DNA of 64,000 bases from Verrucomicrobiota bacterium (GCA_027622555.1 JAQBYJ010000009.1:26975-90974); one strand, 5' to 3'. Counted from the first letter of the stretch, positions 9,793 to 21,350 are shown. Translations and numbers: made by a program. The notes: generated from the letters alone by a model not told the origin.

Positions 9793-10764
9793 ATGTCTTC
9801 TTCTTCTCTCAAATTGTCAGCTCGCGAAGTGCAAAAACTATCTGCTGATCTAAAGAATAATATTAATCAGGTTATAAAGGGGAAGGAAGACGTTGTTGAA
9901 AACGCGGTAATTTGTTTCCTTTGTGGAGGGCATCTACTCATTGAAGATCTACCTGGTGTCGGTAAAACCACCTTGGCCTACTCACTGGCCAAATCCTTGG
10001 ATTGCGATTTTTCAAGAATCCAATTTACCAGTGATTTGTTACCAAGCGATGTAACGGGTGTAAGTGTTTTCGATGATCAAACGCGTGGCTTCATTTTTAA
10101 AAAGGGACCCATCTTTTCAAATATTGTGCTGGCTGACGAAATTAATCGGACCACCCCAAAAACTCAATCGAGTCTTTTGGAGGTGATGGATAGAGGTAAA
10201 CTCTCGGTCGATGGAGAAACCTACGATGTGGGTAGTCCGTTCATGGTAATCGCCACTCAAAATCCTGTAGATTACGAAGGCACTTTCCCGTTGCCCGATT
10301 CTCAGATGGACCGGTTTTTTATGCGTCTCCACATGGGATATCCGGACTTTGAAAGTGAGTTGGAGATCCTTTCGGCAAAGGACAATAACTATGACAATCT
10401 GGACATCAAACCGGTTCTGTCTCCAGAGGATGTAAATGCCTGTCAGGCTCATGTCAGGGAAGTTTTTGTTGAAGATACTGTGCTCCACTATTTGGTAAAG
10501 ATCGTAGAAGCTACGAGAACAGACACCGAGTTCCGGCATGGTATCAGCCCCCGGGGAGCTATAGCTCTCAAGGCTGCCTCTCAGGCGCGGGCGTTGTATT
10601 ATGGCCGTGATTTTGTTATTCCTGAGGATGTCTTCTCCATGGTTATTCCGGTGTTTGTTCATCGGTTGGCGCTAAAAAGGAGTACCTCTGATCCTCTTGA
10701 AGAACGACGTGTAGTTACTTCCTTATTACGCAGTATTTGTGATGCCGTAACCCAGCCGATATGA
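9793..10764 (+). CDS. MoxR-family AAA+ ATPase
   Basis: A 323-residue AAA+ protein of the MoxR group, thought to act as a chaperone or maturation factor for the partner proteins encoded beside it. The Walker A motif is GVGKTT near 55-60 after LLIEDLP. Walker B is VLADEINR at 112-119, followed by the MoxR signature [13 protein letters not shown], then [15 protein letters not shown] and DRFFMR. The stop overlaps the DUF58 start as ATGA at 10761, making the usual MoxR-DUF58-transglutaminase operon. A 161 bp gap precedes it, so a promoter probably lies there, but no convincing boxes were seen. Confidence 0.93.
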   Translation: MSSSSLKLSAREVQKLSADLKNNINQVIKGKEDVVENAVICFLCGGHLLIEDLPGVGKTTLAYSLAKSLDCDFSRIQFTSDLLPSDVTGVSVFDDQTRGFIFKKGPIFSNIVLADEINRTTPKTQSSLLEVMDRGKLSVDGETYDVGSPFMVIATQNPVDYEGTFPLPDSQMDRFFMRLHMGYPDFESELEILSAKDNNYDNLDIKPVLSPEDVNACQAHVREVFVEDTVLHYLVKIVEATRTDTEFRHGISPRGAIALKAASQARALYYGRDFVIPEDVFSMVIPVFVHRLALKRSTSDPLEERRVVTSLLRSICDAVTQPI

Positions 10765-11894
10765 TCCAATCACAGGCAGATCCCAGGACTTTGGGCTCAG
10801 CCGGGAACGAGAGTAAACGGCCTAGGAGTAAATCTTTTTTATTAAAGATTTATCGTCTAATTGTTCCACCAAAAGGGCACAAAACCATACCAACTATCTC
10901 TGGCTATGTTCTTATCTTTGTGAGCTTGGCTATTGGTGTGGCGGCCTACAATACTTCGAGTAACATTTTATTCATCACCGTTTCATTTCTGCTAGCCAGT
11001 CTGGTGTTGAGTGGTGTTCTGTCCTCATTGAATTTCGCGAGACTTAGTTGGCGATTGATTGCTCAATTTCCTTACCGGGTGAATCGAAAGGCATTCGTAA
11101 GGCTTGAGGCGTCCAATTCAAAACGATTTCTCACGACCTACTCAATCTGGTTCGACCTGATTGCCGAAATGAATGGAATAAAAGGTCGGTTACCACTGGC
11201 GAGAAGACTAAACCCTGAAAGAACCGTATCTTTAGAGTGGTCTTTTTTGCCTAACAAACGCGGATTGGAAACACTATCTATCACCAGTATTGGTTCTCAA
11301 TTTCCTTTTGGTTTTTTGTCCAAATTCATGCCCGCAAACAGAGAAGTGAGCTTCCATGTTTGGCCAGAACGGATCGATTATTCTTTTAACCAAATCGGAG
11401 GCACAAAAATTCATTTCCAGGGAAGCACTTTAAAACGTAAAGGTGTGGGTGAAGATATAATTGGAATACGGGACTATCAAATTGGTGATCCTCAAAAGCA
11501 CATAAACTGGAAGGCCACAGCTCGGAGACAAAAGTTGATGGTCAAAGAAATGGCCGAAGATAGCCAGCCAGGGTTCATTGTATGTGTTGATACTTCTCAC
11601 ACTGCCTGGAAGGAGGAAAAAAACCTTAACCATCTTTGTCGATTTGCCGCCTCACTGGCTGAAGATCTTTTTATCCAGAATCAGTTAAGCTCAACCATCA
11701 TCAATGGCAGAAAGTCATTGAATATCCGTAGTGCTGCTGATCTTGAAGAATTTCTTAATGATTTGTCCGTTGTACAAGCTACCGAATATTCGGTGGATGT
11801 TGGAGTACATAGGAAAAATGTCATTTCGTTTGAACCCGTATTTCCAGGAGGTGTGCATGCATTGGTTGGCTTACAAAAGGCAGGACAGGCTTAA
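10761..11894 (+). CDS. DUF58 membrane protein
   Basis: A 377-residue protein. A basic N-terminal stretch of about 45 residues is followed by two close hydrophobic segments (about 46-66 and 68-90). The soluble remainder has the DUF58 core [19 protein letters not shown] with NWKATAR after it, then VCVDTS, which resembles the start of a von Willebrand A-like fold. The function of DUF58 is not established; members occur with MoxR and transglutaminase-like proteins and have been linked to the cell envelope. It starts inside the moxR stop codon. Its last 38 bases overlap the start of the transglutaminase gene. Confidence 0.9.
   Translation: MIQSQADPRTLGSAGNESKRPRSKSFLLKIYRLIVPPKGHKTIPTISGYVLIFVSLAIGVAAYNTSSNILFITVSFLLASLVLSGVLSSLNFARLSWRLIAQFPYRVNRKAFVRLEASNSKRFLTTYSIWFDLIAEMNGIKGRLPLARRLNPERTVSLEWSFLPNKRGLETLSITSIGSQFPFGFLSKFMPANREVSFHVWPERIDYSFNQIGGTKIHFQGSTLKRKGVGEDIIGIRDYQIGDPQKHINWKATARRQKLMVKEMAEDSQPGFIVCVDTSHTAWKEEKNLNHLCRFAASLAEDLFIQNQLSSTIINGRKSLNIRSAADLEEFLNDLSVVQATEYSVDVGVHRKNVISFEPVFPGGVHALVGLQKAGQA
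11846..11851 (+). promoter_or_regulatory. Strong Shine-Dalgarno that fixes the transglutaminase start
   Basis: AGGAGG lies 5 bases upstream of ATG 11857, inside the end of the DUF58 gene. The open frame extends 42 codons further upstream without such a site, so the ATG at 11857 is chosen. This is one of very few textbook ribosome binding sites in the window. Confidence 0.75.
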
Positions 11895-14103
11895 TAGAAG
11901 CGACGTTTCTGCGATTGCGTGGTTTTTGGGTAATTTCCTGGCCTTGTTATCGCTGAGTTCTGTTCTCTCTTTGGAAAACGCTTCGAATATTGTGCCTGGG
12001 TTTTCACTGCTATTATGCGGCGCTGTTTTTCTTTTCCCGCGACTACCGGGAAAAATTCCCCCATGGTTTTGGAAGCTAAGCAATGTGTTGTTGGTTGGAT
12101 TTTTGGTGATCGATTTTCTTCGATCAGAATTTGTCGCTGCGCTTATCAATTTGAATGTCTTATTAATTCTTTTTCGGAGTCTTTCCTATCGGAAGAAACG
12201 GGAAGATATGCAGCTCATTCTCCTATGCATGTTTGTGATAGTGATCTGTGGTGTCTTATCCATGTCCCTCTCATTTGGAGTGCACATAATTTTGTTTTCG
12301 TGCTGTGCGATGGCTTTGTTATTCGTGATCAATTTGCGTGAAAATGGTATGGAGATGGAGGCCAACGCTGAGACGTTTATTGGTTTTAGTTGGATTCGGT
12401 TTGTTTACACTGTTTGGAGAAAATTTGACCTTCGACACCTTGGTTTTGGACTATTTCTTTTTGGAATTCTCATTTGTTTCACGGTCGTTATTTTCGTTTC
12501 ATTTCCGCGATTTCATCTTGGGAAAATAATCCCTTTTTTGCAATTTAAGTCCGCCACCTCTTACAGTGGTTTCAGTGAAAATGTGAAATTCGGAGAAGTT
12601 ACTGAAATTAAGGATGACAACTCTATTGCCATGCGGATCGATATTCCGGATGTGGCTAATTTCCCGTCAGCTCCTTATTGGCGTATGCTTGTTTTGGATT
12701 CTTACGAAGACGGTCATTTCAGCGTATCTGAAGATGCCATGTCCCGGAGAGAGCAACAAAGGGAAACCAATAGGTTTGGTTACCGTCCAAATTTTATTCG
12801 ACAAAATTTTCCTGAGCTTGGAGATGACCGGTGGACATTTTATTTGGAAGGCGGGGTAAGCCGTTTTTTGCCAACCACGGGTGTTTACCATGAAATGCTT
12901 TTTCAGAAGCAAGAATCATTCTTTTTTAATCCGTATCATCATACGCTAAACACTGAAGAAGTTAGTCCCTCGGTTCAGTTTTATCAAGTCACCGGTATGT
13001 CCTTCGGTGATAAGATTCCTGATAATTTTGCACCTTCATCACGAACTCCCATAACAAAAAGGTTATTAGATAACCCGGAAGCTTTTGAACCGACAGAATA
13101 TCCGAGGACAACTTTGTCAGTTCCTGTTAACGATTCTGACAAATTATTTTTGATTGAAACGGCTCAAATGATAATGAGGAAGGTGTCCGACAGAGATCCG
13201 GTTCAGTTTGCTTATGCAGCAAGCCAGTGGCTCGGTCTCGGACACAATTACTCAACATCTTTATCAAAGCATAGCGGCGATAGCGATCCGGTGGTTCGCT
13301 GGATACAGGAAGAGGATGGAGGGCATTGTGAATATTTTTCCGCTGCGCTTGTTTTACTGTGCCGAGCTGCAGGTATTCCGGCCCGTGTGGTTACCGGATT
13401 CCATGGAGGAAGCTGGAATGGATTTGAGGATTACTTTATGGTCAAGAACGCCGACGCTCATGCTTGGGTTGAAGTATTCGATGGGGAAAAATTCTGGGTG
13501 CGCGTGGATCCAACTCCAGGAGGGAATTTGGCCGTTCTGGGTCTCGATGAGGCAACCGGGAATGCGAGTTCTTTTGTGGATTCCAGTGTAACTGCCTACT
13601 TCGATAGTTTGAAAATTTTGTGGTATCGTCGTGTTATAAATTTCGATAACTTGGATCAAGTGGCAATCGTTGATGGGGTTTCCAGTTCCTTCATGGAGCT
13701 TGTGGATGCGGTTAAAGGAAGCGTGATTTCGTCTATTGAGGAATTCAAAGCGTTGATCTCCGACCCGTTTAATAAGGAGCGGTTAACTTTGTTTGGAATA
13801 GCTTTCGCAGCCTTTTTTGGTGGCTACCTCGTAGTTCGTGTTTTGTTATCGCGTATGCGTGCTCGCGCCTATTTTAAATTTTTTGGCACCAGAAAGAGAA
13901 AAAGGATTAATCAGCTCAAGGAACGAGTTTTGGCGGGACAGCTTCTAGATCGTTTTAGAAGAAAATTGTCTAAAAACGTTTCGAATGAATCCGTTGAACT
14001 TAGCATGAACCAACTATTGCTGATTCGATTCGGTTCGGTGGAATCGTGGCCAACCGTGTCGCTCGAGCTGCGACGCGCAAAGAAATTAATAAAGTCCCTT
14101 TAA
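11857..14103 (+). CDS. Membrane transglutaminase-like protein (TgpA type)
   Basis: A 748-residue protein. An N-terminal block of several membrane helices covers about residues 17-215. A periplasmic domain with a transglutaminase core follows, with a last membrane helix near 640-665 and a basic cytoplasmic tail. The catalytic triad is visible: Cys491 in GGHCEYFSAA, His535 in DAHAWVEVF and Asp551 in VRVDPTPGG. This layout matches TgpA (DUF3488 plus transglutaminase core) of Pseudomonas, and such proteins accompany MoxR and DUF58. The reaction is not known from sequence; a cell-wall or envelope protein role is inferred. The start at 11857 is supported by a strong ribosome binding site and overlaps DUF58 by 38 bp. 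The stop lies 1 bp from the convergent mrdA stop. Confidence 0.9.
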   Translation: MHWLAYKRQDRLNRSDVSAIAWFLGNFLALLSLSSVLSLENASNIVPGFSLLLCGAVFLFPRLPGKIPPWFWKLSNVLLVGFLVIDFLRSEFVAALINLNVLLILFRSLSYRKKREDMQLILLCMFVIVICGVLSMSLSFGVHIILFSCCAMALLFVINLRENGMEMEANAETFIGFSWIRFVYTVWRKFDLRHLGFGLFLFGILICFTVVIFVSFPRFHLGKIIPFLQFKSATSYSGFSENVKFGEVTEIKDDNSIAMRIDIPDVANFPSAPYWRMLVLDSYEDGHFSVSEDAMSRREQQRETNRFGYRPNFIRQNFPELGDDRWTFYLEGGVSRFLPTTGVYHEMLFQKQESFFFNPYHHTLNTEEVSPSVQFYQVTGMSFGDKIPDNFAPSSRTPITKRLLDNPEAFEPTEYPRTTLSVPVNDSDKLFLIETAQMIMRKVSDRDPVQFAYAASQWLGLGHNYSTSLSKHSGDSDPVVRWIQEEDGGHCEYFSAALVLLCRAAGIPARVVTGFHGGSWNGFEDYFMVKNADAHAWVEVFDGEKFWVRVDPTPGGNLAVLGLDEATGNASSFVDSSVTAYFDSLKILWYRRVINFDNLDQVAIVDGVSSSFMELVDAVKGSVISSIEEFKALISDPFNKERLTLFGIAFAAFFGGYLVVRVLLSRMRARAYFKFFGTRKRKRINQLKERVLAGQLLDRFRRKLSKNVSNESVELSMNQLLLIRFGSVESWPTVSLELRRAKKLIKSL

Positions 14104-14104
14104 A

Positions 14105-15991
14105 TTAGCGGGCGGCTAGATGTCCCATCTTTTCAAAAAACCGTTGGAGTATGGGTTGTGCGATGGGGACAGATGTTGATCCTCCGCCTAAGGAGTCTCC
14201 TCGCCCGCCTTCAACTAAAACAGCTATCGCAATTTCCGGATCCTCAATGGGAGCAAAACAGATTGCCCAAGCCAGTTGGGTCATCCCCTCAGGAGTCTGG
14301 ACTTGAGCGGTTCCAGTTTTTGCAGCGATTCGTACTCCGGCTACATGAATCAATTTCGCTGTTCCATCAATTGCGACTGACTCCATTCCATCGAGGACTT
14401 TTTGGTAATCCGTTTCGAGCAGACCCATGTCTCTTTGGCTTGGTATTGTTTGCCGATATGGATCGAATAGGATGGTGGGTGTAAATTGGGTTTCTTTACG
14501 TGCGAAGGCGGCCGTGAAACATGCCATTTGCAAGGGAGTAACACCCAAATAGCCTTGACCGATCGATAGGTGAGCCGTGTTTCCCGGATACCATGGTTCG
14601 CCTATATTCTTTTCCTTCCATGCTTTGGTTGGAACCAACATATTGTTAGTTTCATAAGGCAATTCAATCCCTGTAGGTTCATCAAGGTGAAATCGTTTCG
14701 CCTCATTGCTAATTAAATCGACTCCGATTTCCTGGCTGAATTGATAGAAAAACACATTGCAGCTCATTCGGATGGCTTCATGCAGGTCAACGTCACCATG
14801 GCCGAATAGATTATGGCACCGTAGTTTAGTTCGTCCAATATTGAAACTTCCGCCGCAAAATGTTTGCGAAGTATCGTCTAAAATACCTGCCCGAAGCCCT
14901 GCCATGGCTGTTACTATTTTAAACGTGGATCCTGGAGCATACACTCCTTGCAAGGGACGATTTAGCCACGCCCCTCGCTCGTTTATATCATTGGCAACAA
15001 CGTTTGAAATAAATGGGCTAAGGTTGTTTAGATCAAAATCCGGTTTACTAGCCATAACGAGGAGGTCTCCTCTTTTTGCGTCGAGCGCAACGACAGCGCC
15101 TTTTTGATCTCCCAATCCCATTTCAGCAATGTCCTGCAATTCTGAATCAAGAGTTAATGTAAGATCATTTCCCTGAACGGGAGATTTTTGAACTTTAGGT
15201 TGGAATTGGAAACCAGATGGATCGACCACCCAGATCTCCAAACCACTTTCACCCTGTAATTTTGTATTAAACTCCTTTTCAATTCCCGTTTTGCCTTCGT
15301 AGCCTCTTGCCTGAAAAGTCATGAGATCATCCCCCGGCAAATTTTCTGTATTCATTTCCTCGGTGTTTCCTACGTAACCAATGGTATGAGCAGCTAGACT
15401 TCCATAGGGATAGTAACGGGCATTGGATGTATAAATTTGGATGGCTGAATGGACCGGAATCTGTTCCAGAAGGAGCGCGTATTCTTCTGGCTCCATATCG
15501 GTAATAAGAGGAAAGGGTAACAATAGTTGTTGGCCAAAATGACGCTCAATGTCGCGCGAATTAATCTCAAGGTTCCGTCCAATAGCTTTTCCGACTTCAT
15601 TAATGTACCGACGAACAACATTTCTTCGTGCTTCGATTTGGATATCTCCTCTACCAGGTACCTGTTCTTTCGGCTGAGATTCATAGTGTTGTTTCAACAT
15701 ACTGAACTCCTCTCGAAACTCAGGTCTTAATTGATTGAGAAAGACCACTGCGGAATATCTGGCTCTATTGCCTACCAGGAGTCGCCCATCACGGTCATAA
15801 ATATTACCACGTGGACCGGGAATGATGATACGCCTCAAGGTTTGTCGCTCACCTTTTTCTGAGTATTCGGAAGCCATAAAGACCTGGCGATAGGCCAATC
15901 CGCTAAATAGTAATGCCAGGACTAAAATGAGTGAAAATGCGAGTACGCGCAGTCTGATATTATAATTACGAAATATCTCTACTATGTTCAT
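14105..15991 (-). CDS. mrdA: Penicillin-binding protein 2 (elongasome transpeptidase)
   Basis: Class B PBP that cross-links peptidoglycan during side-wall growth, anchored by one N-terminal helix (about 15-36). The dimerisation region contains RGNIYDRDGR (61-70). The transpeptidase motifs are STFK with Ser355, SCN at 410-412 and KTGT at 558-561; all catalytic residues are present. Length 628 matches MrdA/PBP2. Its ATG overlaps the mreD stop as ATGA at 15988, giving the common order mreB-mreC-mreD-mrdA. RodA, often next in line, is absent because the convergent transglutaminase gene begins 1 bp away. Confidence 0.95.
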   Translation of the reverse strand: MNIVEIFRNYNIRLRVLAFSLILVLALLFSGLAYRQVFMASEYSEKGERQTLRRIIIPGPRGNIYDRDGRLLVGNRARYSAVVFLNQLRPEFREEFSMLKQHYESQPKEQVPGRGDIQIEARRNVVRRYINEVGKAIGRNLEINSRDIERHFGQQLLLPFPLITDMEPEEYALLLEQIPVHSAIQIYTSNARYYPYGSLAAHTIGYVGNTEEMNTENLPGDDLMTFQARGYEGKTGIEKEFNTKLQGESGLEIWVVDPSGFQFQPKVQKSPVQGNDLTLTLDSELQDIAEMGLGDQKGAVVALDAKRGDLLVMASKPDFDLNNLSPFISNVVANDINERGAWLNRPLQGVYAPGSTFKIVTAMAGLRAGILDDTSQTFCGGSFNIGRTKLRCHNLFGHGDVDLHEAIRMSCNVFFYQFSQEIGVDLISNEAKRFHLDEPTGIELPYETNNMLVPTKAWKEKNIGEPWYPGNTAHLSIGQGYLGVTPLQMACFTAAFARKETQFTPTILFDPYRQTIPSQRDMGLLETDYQKVLDGMESVAIDGTAKLIHVAGVRIAAKTGTAQVQTPEGMTQLAWAICFAPIEDPEIAIAVLVEGGRGDSLGGGSTSVPIAQPILQRFFEKMGHLAAR

Positions 15992-16527
15992 TTTTCAGTT
16001 CCGTAGTTGGCCCTCGAGTCGATGTTGAACATCAACAAGACATAATTGTGATAGGATATCAACCACCCTGCCACTATCAGTAACACCAATTGAGACACTA
16101 CAAGGTGCACCAGGTTCAAGAATATGAATTGAGATGTGAGATCATAACGCAGGGAGGCTAAAATGGTGTAATACAGGAATAGGCCGAGGTTAATGAGTAA
16201 TGTGACGGGTTTAATTACACTTTTCCGTTTGTGACCTATGCGGCTTCGCAGGTAGTAAACTAAAATAAAGATTAATAGGTTGGGGATCAGACTTGTGCCA
16301 ATGTTCCAAGATTCACCTGAATCGTAAAAAAGTGAAAATAGCGTAACCAGTCCGATTCCCTGGCCCAACGGAAGGAAAAGTGCGGGGAAAGCGATGAACA
16401 GTCCGTTTATGAAAATAAATAAAGAAACGGTAGCTAAAGAATGGTTCAACTGGCTAAGCAAAATTAGCCCAATAGCTTGTACTAGGAAGAGAATTAGCCA
16501 CTGGTATAAATCTGGCCGTTTATCCAT
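15988..16527 (-). CDS. mreD: Rod shape-determining protein MreD
   Basis: A 179-residue, almost wholly hydrophobic protein with about five membrane helices, in the position and size expected for MreD. Sequence conservation in MreD is low, so the call relies mostly on context: it lies between mreC (8 bp overlap) and mrdA (4 bp overlap). MreD is a membrane partner of MreC and the elongation machinery. No unusual feature apart from the tight overlaps. Confidence 0.88.
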   Translation of the reverse strand: MDKRPDLYQWLILFLVQAIGLILLSQLNHSLATVSLFIFINGLFIAFPALFLPLGQGIGLVTLFSLFYDSGESWNIGTSLIPNLLIFILVYYLRSRIGHKRKSVIKPVTLLINLGLFLYYTILASLRYDLTSQFIFLNLVHLVVSQLVLLIVAGWLISYHNYVLLMFNIDSRANYGTEK

Positions 16528-17353
16528 CGCTTTTTAGTTTTCTTAATATTGCTACTTCTCTTAATTCATTCAGATCTTTTGAGAGAATGACTTCTCCGCT
16601 TTGGAACAATCCATCACTCGATGCATCGAGCTTTTGAACCCAACCAATGGTTAATCCTGCGGGGAAAACACCGCCTAGTCCTGAAGTAACAAGCCTCCTT
16701 GGATAGTCTCTGTTAATCTGAATATCAGTTGGGACATTCTGCACCGATCCTTTGGGACCTGTAAAAGGTCCCGAGATCTTTCCTTGGTAAAGAACAGGTC
16801 GCTTGTCACCCTCAAATACAGCCGCCAATCGAATGCTTGGCGATGTAATGAGGTCGATAATGGTAGTGGTGAGATTTACCTCCCGGACCTTTCCTACCAC
16901 TCCACCAGAAAATACCACCGGTGCGCCTTTTGGAATTTCGAAATTTTTCCCCTTCACTATGGTTATTTCCTGCCACCATCCATTTGTGTCTCTGCGGGCG
17001 ATTCTAGCAACTTCCGCTTGATAACTTGGTAGGGAAGGGAGGTTGAACAAATCCTCAAATCGATCAATCTGGGCATTTAGCGAATTCATCGCTTGAATCT
17101 GGTACTGTAGTGTCGCGTTTAATCGAGCCAGATCCCTGCCTTCTTCAATAAGCTCTTTCTTCGACTCCATCTTGCCCGTCCAAAACTTTTGACCGTTTCT
17201 TACGAAGGATCCTCCAATCCATGCGGGTGCCTGGAATTCGTATAAAAATGTTTCCGTAAAGGTCTTAAGGAAGGGCGGTGTTATAGTCCAAAAGAGCAAG
17301 ACCAGACCCAATAAAATGAGCGGTTTGAACTTTGGGTTACGCTCCTTGGGCAA
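16520..17353 (-). CDS. mreC: Rod shape-determining protein MreC
   Basis: Bitopic protein that links MreB to PBP2. One N-terminal membrane helix (about 12-30) is followed by a coiled-coil stretch (about 60-95, with EEGRDLARLNATLQYQIQAM) and the beta-rich periplasmic domain. That domain contains GAPVVFSGGVVGKV and SGLGGVFPAGLTIGWV, both typical of MreC. Length 277 is normal. No ATG lies near the N terminus, and the best start is TTG at 17353, 29 bp after mreB; the true start is therefore less certain than the gene. Confidence 0.93.
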   Translation of the reverse strand: MPKERNPKFKPLILLGLVLLFWTITPPFLKTFTETFLYEFQAPAWIGGSFVRNGQKFWTGKMESKKELIEEGRDLARLNATLQYQIQAMNSLNAQIDRFEDLFNLPSLPSYQAEVARIARRDTNGWWQEITIVKGKNFEIPKGAPVVFSGGVVGKVREVNLTTTIIDLITSPSIRLAAVFEGDKRPVLYQGKISGPFTGPKGSVQNVPTDIQINRDYPRRLVTSGLGGVFPAGLTIGWVQKLDASSDGLFQSGEVILSKDLNELREVAILRKLKSDG

Positions 17354-17382
17354 TGGACGAAACGGCTAATGTGTTAGAGCTA

Positions 17383-18432
<1,050 letters not shown>

Positions 18433-18484
18433 TTAGATGATGAAATTGGGATAGATAGTGGGAGTATAGAAAGGTAAGCGACCT

Positions 18485-18760
18485 TTATTTCTCCGACTCA
18501 GCGGATGTAGGTTCGGTTTCCGCAGTTTTGGCGACTTTGGGTCGGGGAGCTGGTTCCGGTTCTTCGTCCATAGCAGTCCTTAGATCTTCTTCTACATCTT
18601 TGGTGGCCTTTTTAAATTCCTTCATGGCCTTTCCCATTCCCCGGGCTAGTTCTGGGAGCTTTTTCGCTCCGAAAAGAAGTAATACCAGAAAAACTATAAT
18701 GAAGATTTCTGGTGCACCGAGGGACTGTAAAAAACCAAGTGATGGGATGGGTAATGTCAT
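18485..18760 (-). CDS. tatA: Sec-independent translocase subunit TatA
   Basis: A 91-residue Tat subunit: one short membrane helix (about 17-31) ending in the FG hinge (LLFGAKKLPELARGMGKAM), an amphipathic helix, and an acidic, Pro/Ala/Glu-rich tail. TatA forms the pore-like part of the twin-arginine pathway; TatB/TatC are not in the window. A matching client is visible: the DUF1501 protein (38215-39603) starts with an SRRRFLG twin-arginine motif. TatA and TatE cannot be told apart from sequence. Confidence 0.93.
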   Translation of the reverse strand: MTLPIPSLGFLQSLGAPEIFIIVFLVLLLFGAKKLPELARGMGKAMKEFKKATKDVEEDLRTAMDEEPEPAPRPKVAKTAETEPTSAESEK

Positions 18761-18866
18761 AATATTTAATGTATAAATGTGATTAATGCGGTATGGCTAG
18801 GGATTGTGCAAGAAAAGAGCTTGAAAGACTTTTAAATGATGTGGGATTTAATTTTAGAAGTTTAAT

Positions 18867-19238
18867 TCAATATTTTTCAATCTCTTTACTGGGTAAATTT
18901 CTCTCATATACTTCTTCTCCAAGTTTTGGATCTCCCCTGAGTACAACCATTCCCACGCTGAGGCCGGTTTTCAATCCTGACGGTTTTAATAGAGCGGTGA
19001 TCTTCAATTGGGTATTTCGGACATAAAGTTCCGTTCTTAGCTCCTTCCTGTTTTTATCAAGGCGGACAATCACTGTTCCGGACCCTTTATCAATCTGGGT
19101 TATCGAACCAACCTTTAGAAATGGGGAGGGCTGTATTTGTGGCGTATCGTGATGGCGATTAGTTTTGGTGGTCTCACAACTAATAAGCAACACTCCTATT
19201 AGCCAGGCGAAAGCACAAAGTCGCCATCTTGATTTCAC
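18867..19238 (-). CDS. Small putative lipoprotein, unknown function
   Basis: A 123-residue protein beginning at GTG 19238, 3 bp after the rpoD stop. The N terminus is basic (KSRWR), then hydrophobic, ending in a lipobox LLIS-Cys with Cys20, so it is probably an outer- or inner-membrane lipoprotein. The mature part is beta-rich with Val-Gly-Ser and Val-Ile-Val patterns (KVGSITQIDKGSGTVIVRL; GLSVGMVVLRGDP) similar to small SH3 or OB-like barrels that sense or bind the wall. I do not recognise a named family. It is probably cotranscribed with rpoD upstream. Confidence 0.7.
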   Translation of the reverse strand: MKSRWRLCAFAWLIGVLLISCETTKTNRHHDTPQIQPSPFLKVGSITQIDKGSGTVIVRLDKNRKELRTELYVRNTQLKITALLKPSGLKTGLSVGMVVLRGDPKLGEEVYERNLPSKEIEKY

Positions 19239-19241
19239 CGG

Positions 19242-21350
19242 CTAGCCTACCTGGTTTTCGTTTTTTGCGATTCCGAGGTTAGATTCAACATGATCACCAT
19301 CAAAGAAACCATACAGCTGACGAATCCGGGTTGGGTGACGCATTTTTCTTAGAGCTTTCGCTTCGATTTGACGAATACGTTCACGTGTTACATTAAACTG
19401 TCGTCCAACTTCCTCCAAAGTTCTGCTATACCCGTCCACTAGCCCAAATCGAAGAGACAATACCCGGCGTTCACGTTCCGTTAGGCTATCGAGCACGTCG
19501 ACAATCTTCTCTCTGAGTAAACTGTAAGCCGTCATGTCGTAAGGATTTTCTGCCCCTTTATCCTCAATGAAATCACCAAAGTTGGTATCGTCACTATCAC
19601 CAACCGGACTCTGCAAACTAATTGGTTGCTGAGCCATCTTCATGATGGATTGAACGCGTTCGACTGGTAGCTGCATTTCATCTGCGACTTCCTCAGCGGT
19701 TGGTTCATGTCCAAGTTCTTGATACAACTGTTTCTGAACCTGCATCACCTTATTTAAGGTTTCGATCATGTGGACAGGTATCCGAATGGTCCTTGCTTGA
19801 TCGGCGATTGAGCGAGTGATGGCTTGCCGGATCCACCAAGTTGCGTAAGTGGAGAACTTATAGCCACGACGGTATTCAAACTTTTCTACCGCCTTCATTA
19901 AGCCCATGTTGCCTTCTTGAATCAAATCAAGGAAAGAGAGTCCACGGTTCGTGTATTTTTTCGCAATGGAAATTACAAGACGTAGATTGGCTTCGACCAT
20001 TTCAGTCTTTGCTCGGTGCCCTAGTCGCATAGCAATTCGAACATCTCTAACTAAGCCTACCAATTCGTAAGCGTCTATTCGATTGTCGGTTCGGAAAATA
20101 CTAAGCTCTTCGAGCATGGCATTTTTCAAAGGTGTTGCTATTTTTTTAGTCTTCGAACGTTCATCCAAATTGAGTTCTGATTCAATTTCATCGATCCGCT
20201 TGATCAGTGGACCAAGATTATTTAGGAATTCTTCGAATACTTTTAACTTGAAACAGAATTTTTTAAAATTTGAGGAGAGTTGCCCTTCGTATTTTTTAAA
20301 GCGATTATGTGCGCGTTTAACCGCCGCAGGATCAGTTGCTGCTAGGGTTTCAGTCCAAGCCTTCAGCGTTCGTGCTTCGAGGTCCTCAACGGTTTCAAGG
20401 AGCTTCGGTAGCATCTTAAAATAGTTCTCTCGGCTATCGACTTTCTTATCCAGGACTACCCGATCAAAACGCTCTTCTCTGTTGATGAGTTTATGGGCCA
20501 GGGTGATATGAAACTCACTTGTCATCCCTACTGAAAATAGGATGCCTTGTGCTTTTAATTCGGCGCGTTCAATCCGTTTGGAGATCTCGACTTCTTGTTC
20601 ACGAGTCAGTAAAGGAACCTGACCCATTTGCTTCAGGTACATCCGAACAGGATCGTCCAGAATATCGTACTGAGATGCTTTTACCTCTTCTTCCTCGTTT
20701 TCTTCGGCTCTTTGTTTGTAACTTTCAACTTCTTCTGAATCGATAATGTCGATCTCGAGGTTTTCCAAAATTGAAATTACATTTTCGATCTCATCCGGGC
20801 TATCAATTGTTTCAGGCAAAGCCTCGTTGATGTTTGCGAACGTAAGGTAACCTTGTTCTTTGGACTGACGGATCAGAAGGCGAATCTTTTCATTGATATC
20901 TGCGTCTAAGTTGCTGGAGGTATCGGATTTATCTTCCTTCATGGAGGCGACTGCCTTTACAACTTTTTCCACGATTGCCTTTGTAGCTTCATTATCATCA
21001 CTACCTTCGTCTGAGGCTTTCTTTTTTCGCCCCCTTTTCACCGGAGGCACTTTTTCAGTCTTTGGCTCTTTGGGAGCCTTCTTTATTTCTGAAGCCTTAG
21101 GTGCCTTGATTTTTTTAGCCTCAGTCTTATTAGGCTCCACTTTTTTAACTGTAGCCTTTGCAACTTTTGGTTCCTTGGCGGTCTTCTTTTTTGCTGAAGC
21201 TTTATCTACTTTCGGTTCTTTGACCGCTTTTTTAGTAGGAGCTTTCGCTGCTGTCTTCGGTTTTTTGGCCACGTTTTTAGGAGCGGTTTTTTTTACCGGT
21301 GTGCTTTTGGCCACTTTTTTGGCGATCTTCTTTGTCGTTTTGGCAGGCAT
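19242..21350 (-). CDS. rpoD: Primary sigma factor RpoD with Lys/Ala-rich N-terminal tail
   Basis: Main sigma-70 factor, 702 residues. Residues 1 to about 115 are a low-complexity tail of Lys, Ala, Pro, Thr and Val ([23 protein letters not shown] and similar) ending in [13 protein letters not shown], which resembles an AT-hook. Next come an acidic linker, region 1.1 (about 155-215), region 1.2 ([22 protein letters not shown]), a long non-conserved region, region 2 ([22 protein letters not shown] and the 2.4 helix [15 protein letters not shown]), region 3 and region 4 ([17 protein letters not shown]). The core is canonical. The basic tail looks like histone H1 or chlamydial Hc1 and is not part of the usual sigma fold. 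It sits 10 bp after dnaG, echoing the dnaG-rpoD macromolecular synthesis operon. Confidence 0.97.
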   Translation of the reverse strand: MPAKTTKKIAKKVAKSTPVKKTAPKNVAKKPKTAAKAPTKKAVKEPKVDKASAKKKTAKEPKVAKATVKKVEPNKTEAKKIKAPKASEIKKAPKEPKTEKVPPVKRGRKKKASDEGSDDNEATKAIVEKVVKAVASMKEDKSDTSSNLDADINEKIRLLIRQSKEQGYLTFANINEALPETIDSPDEIENVISILENLEIDIIDSEEVESYKQRAEENEEEEVKASQYDILDDPVRMYLKQMGQVPLLTREQEVEISKRIERAELKAQGILFSVGMTSEFHITLAHKLINREERFDRVVLDKKVDSRENYFKMLPKLLETVEDLEARTLKAWTETLAATDPAAVKRAHNRFKKYEGQLSSNFKKFCFKLKVFEEFLNNLGPLIKRIDEIESELNLDERSKTKKIATPLKNAMLEELSIFRTDNRIDAYELVGLVRDVRIAMRLGHRAKTEMVEANLRLVISIAKKYTNRGLSFLDLIQEGNMGLMKAVEKFEYRRGYKFSTYATWWIRQAITRSIADQARTIRIPVHMIETLNKVMQVQKQLYQELGHEPTAEEVADEMQLPVERVQSIMKMAQQPISLQSPVGDSDDTNFGDFIEDKGAENPYDMTAYSLLREKIVDVLDSLTERERRVLSLRFGLVDGYSRTLEEVGRQFNVTRERIRQIEAKALRKMRHPTRIRQLYGFFDGDHVESNLGIAKNENQVG

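Noticed and set aside
10117..10662. 181-codon minus-strand frame inside moxR
   Set aside because: Shadow of a conserved AAA+ gene.
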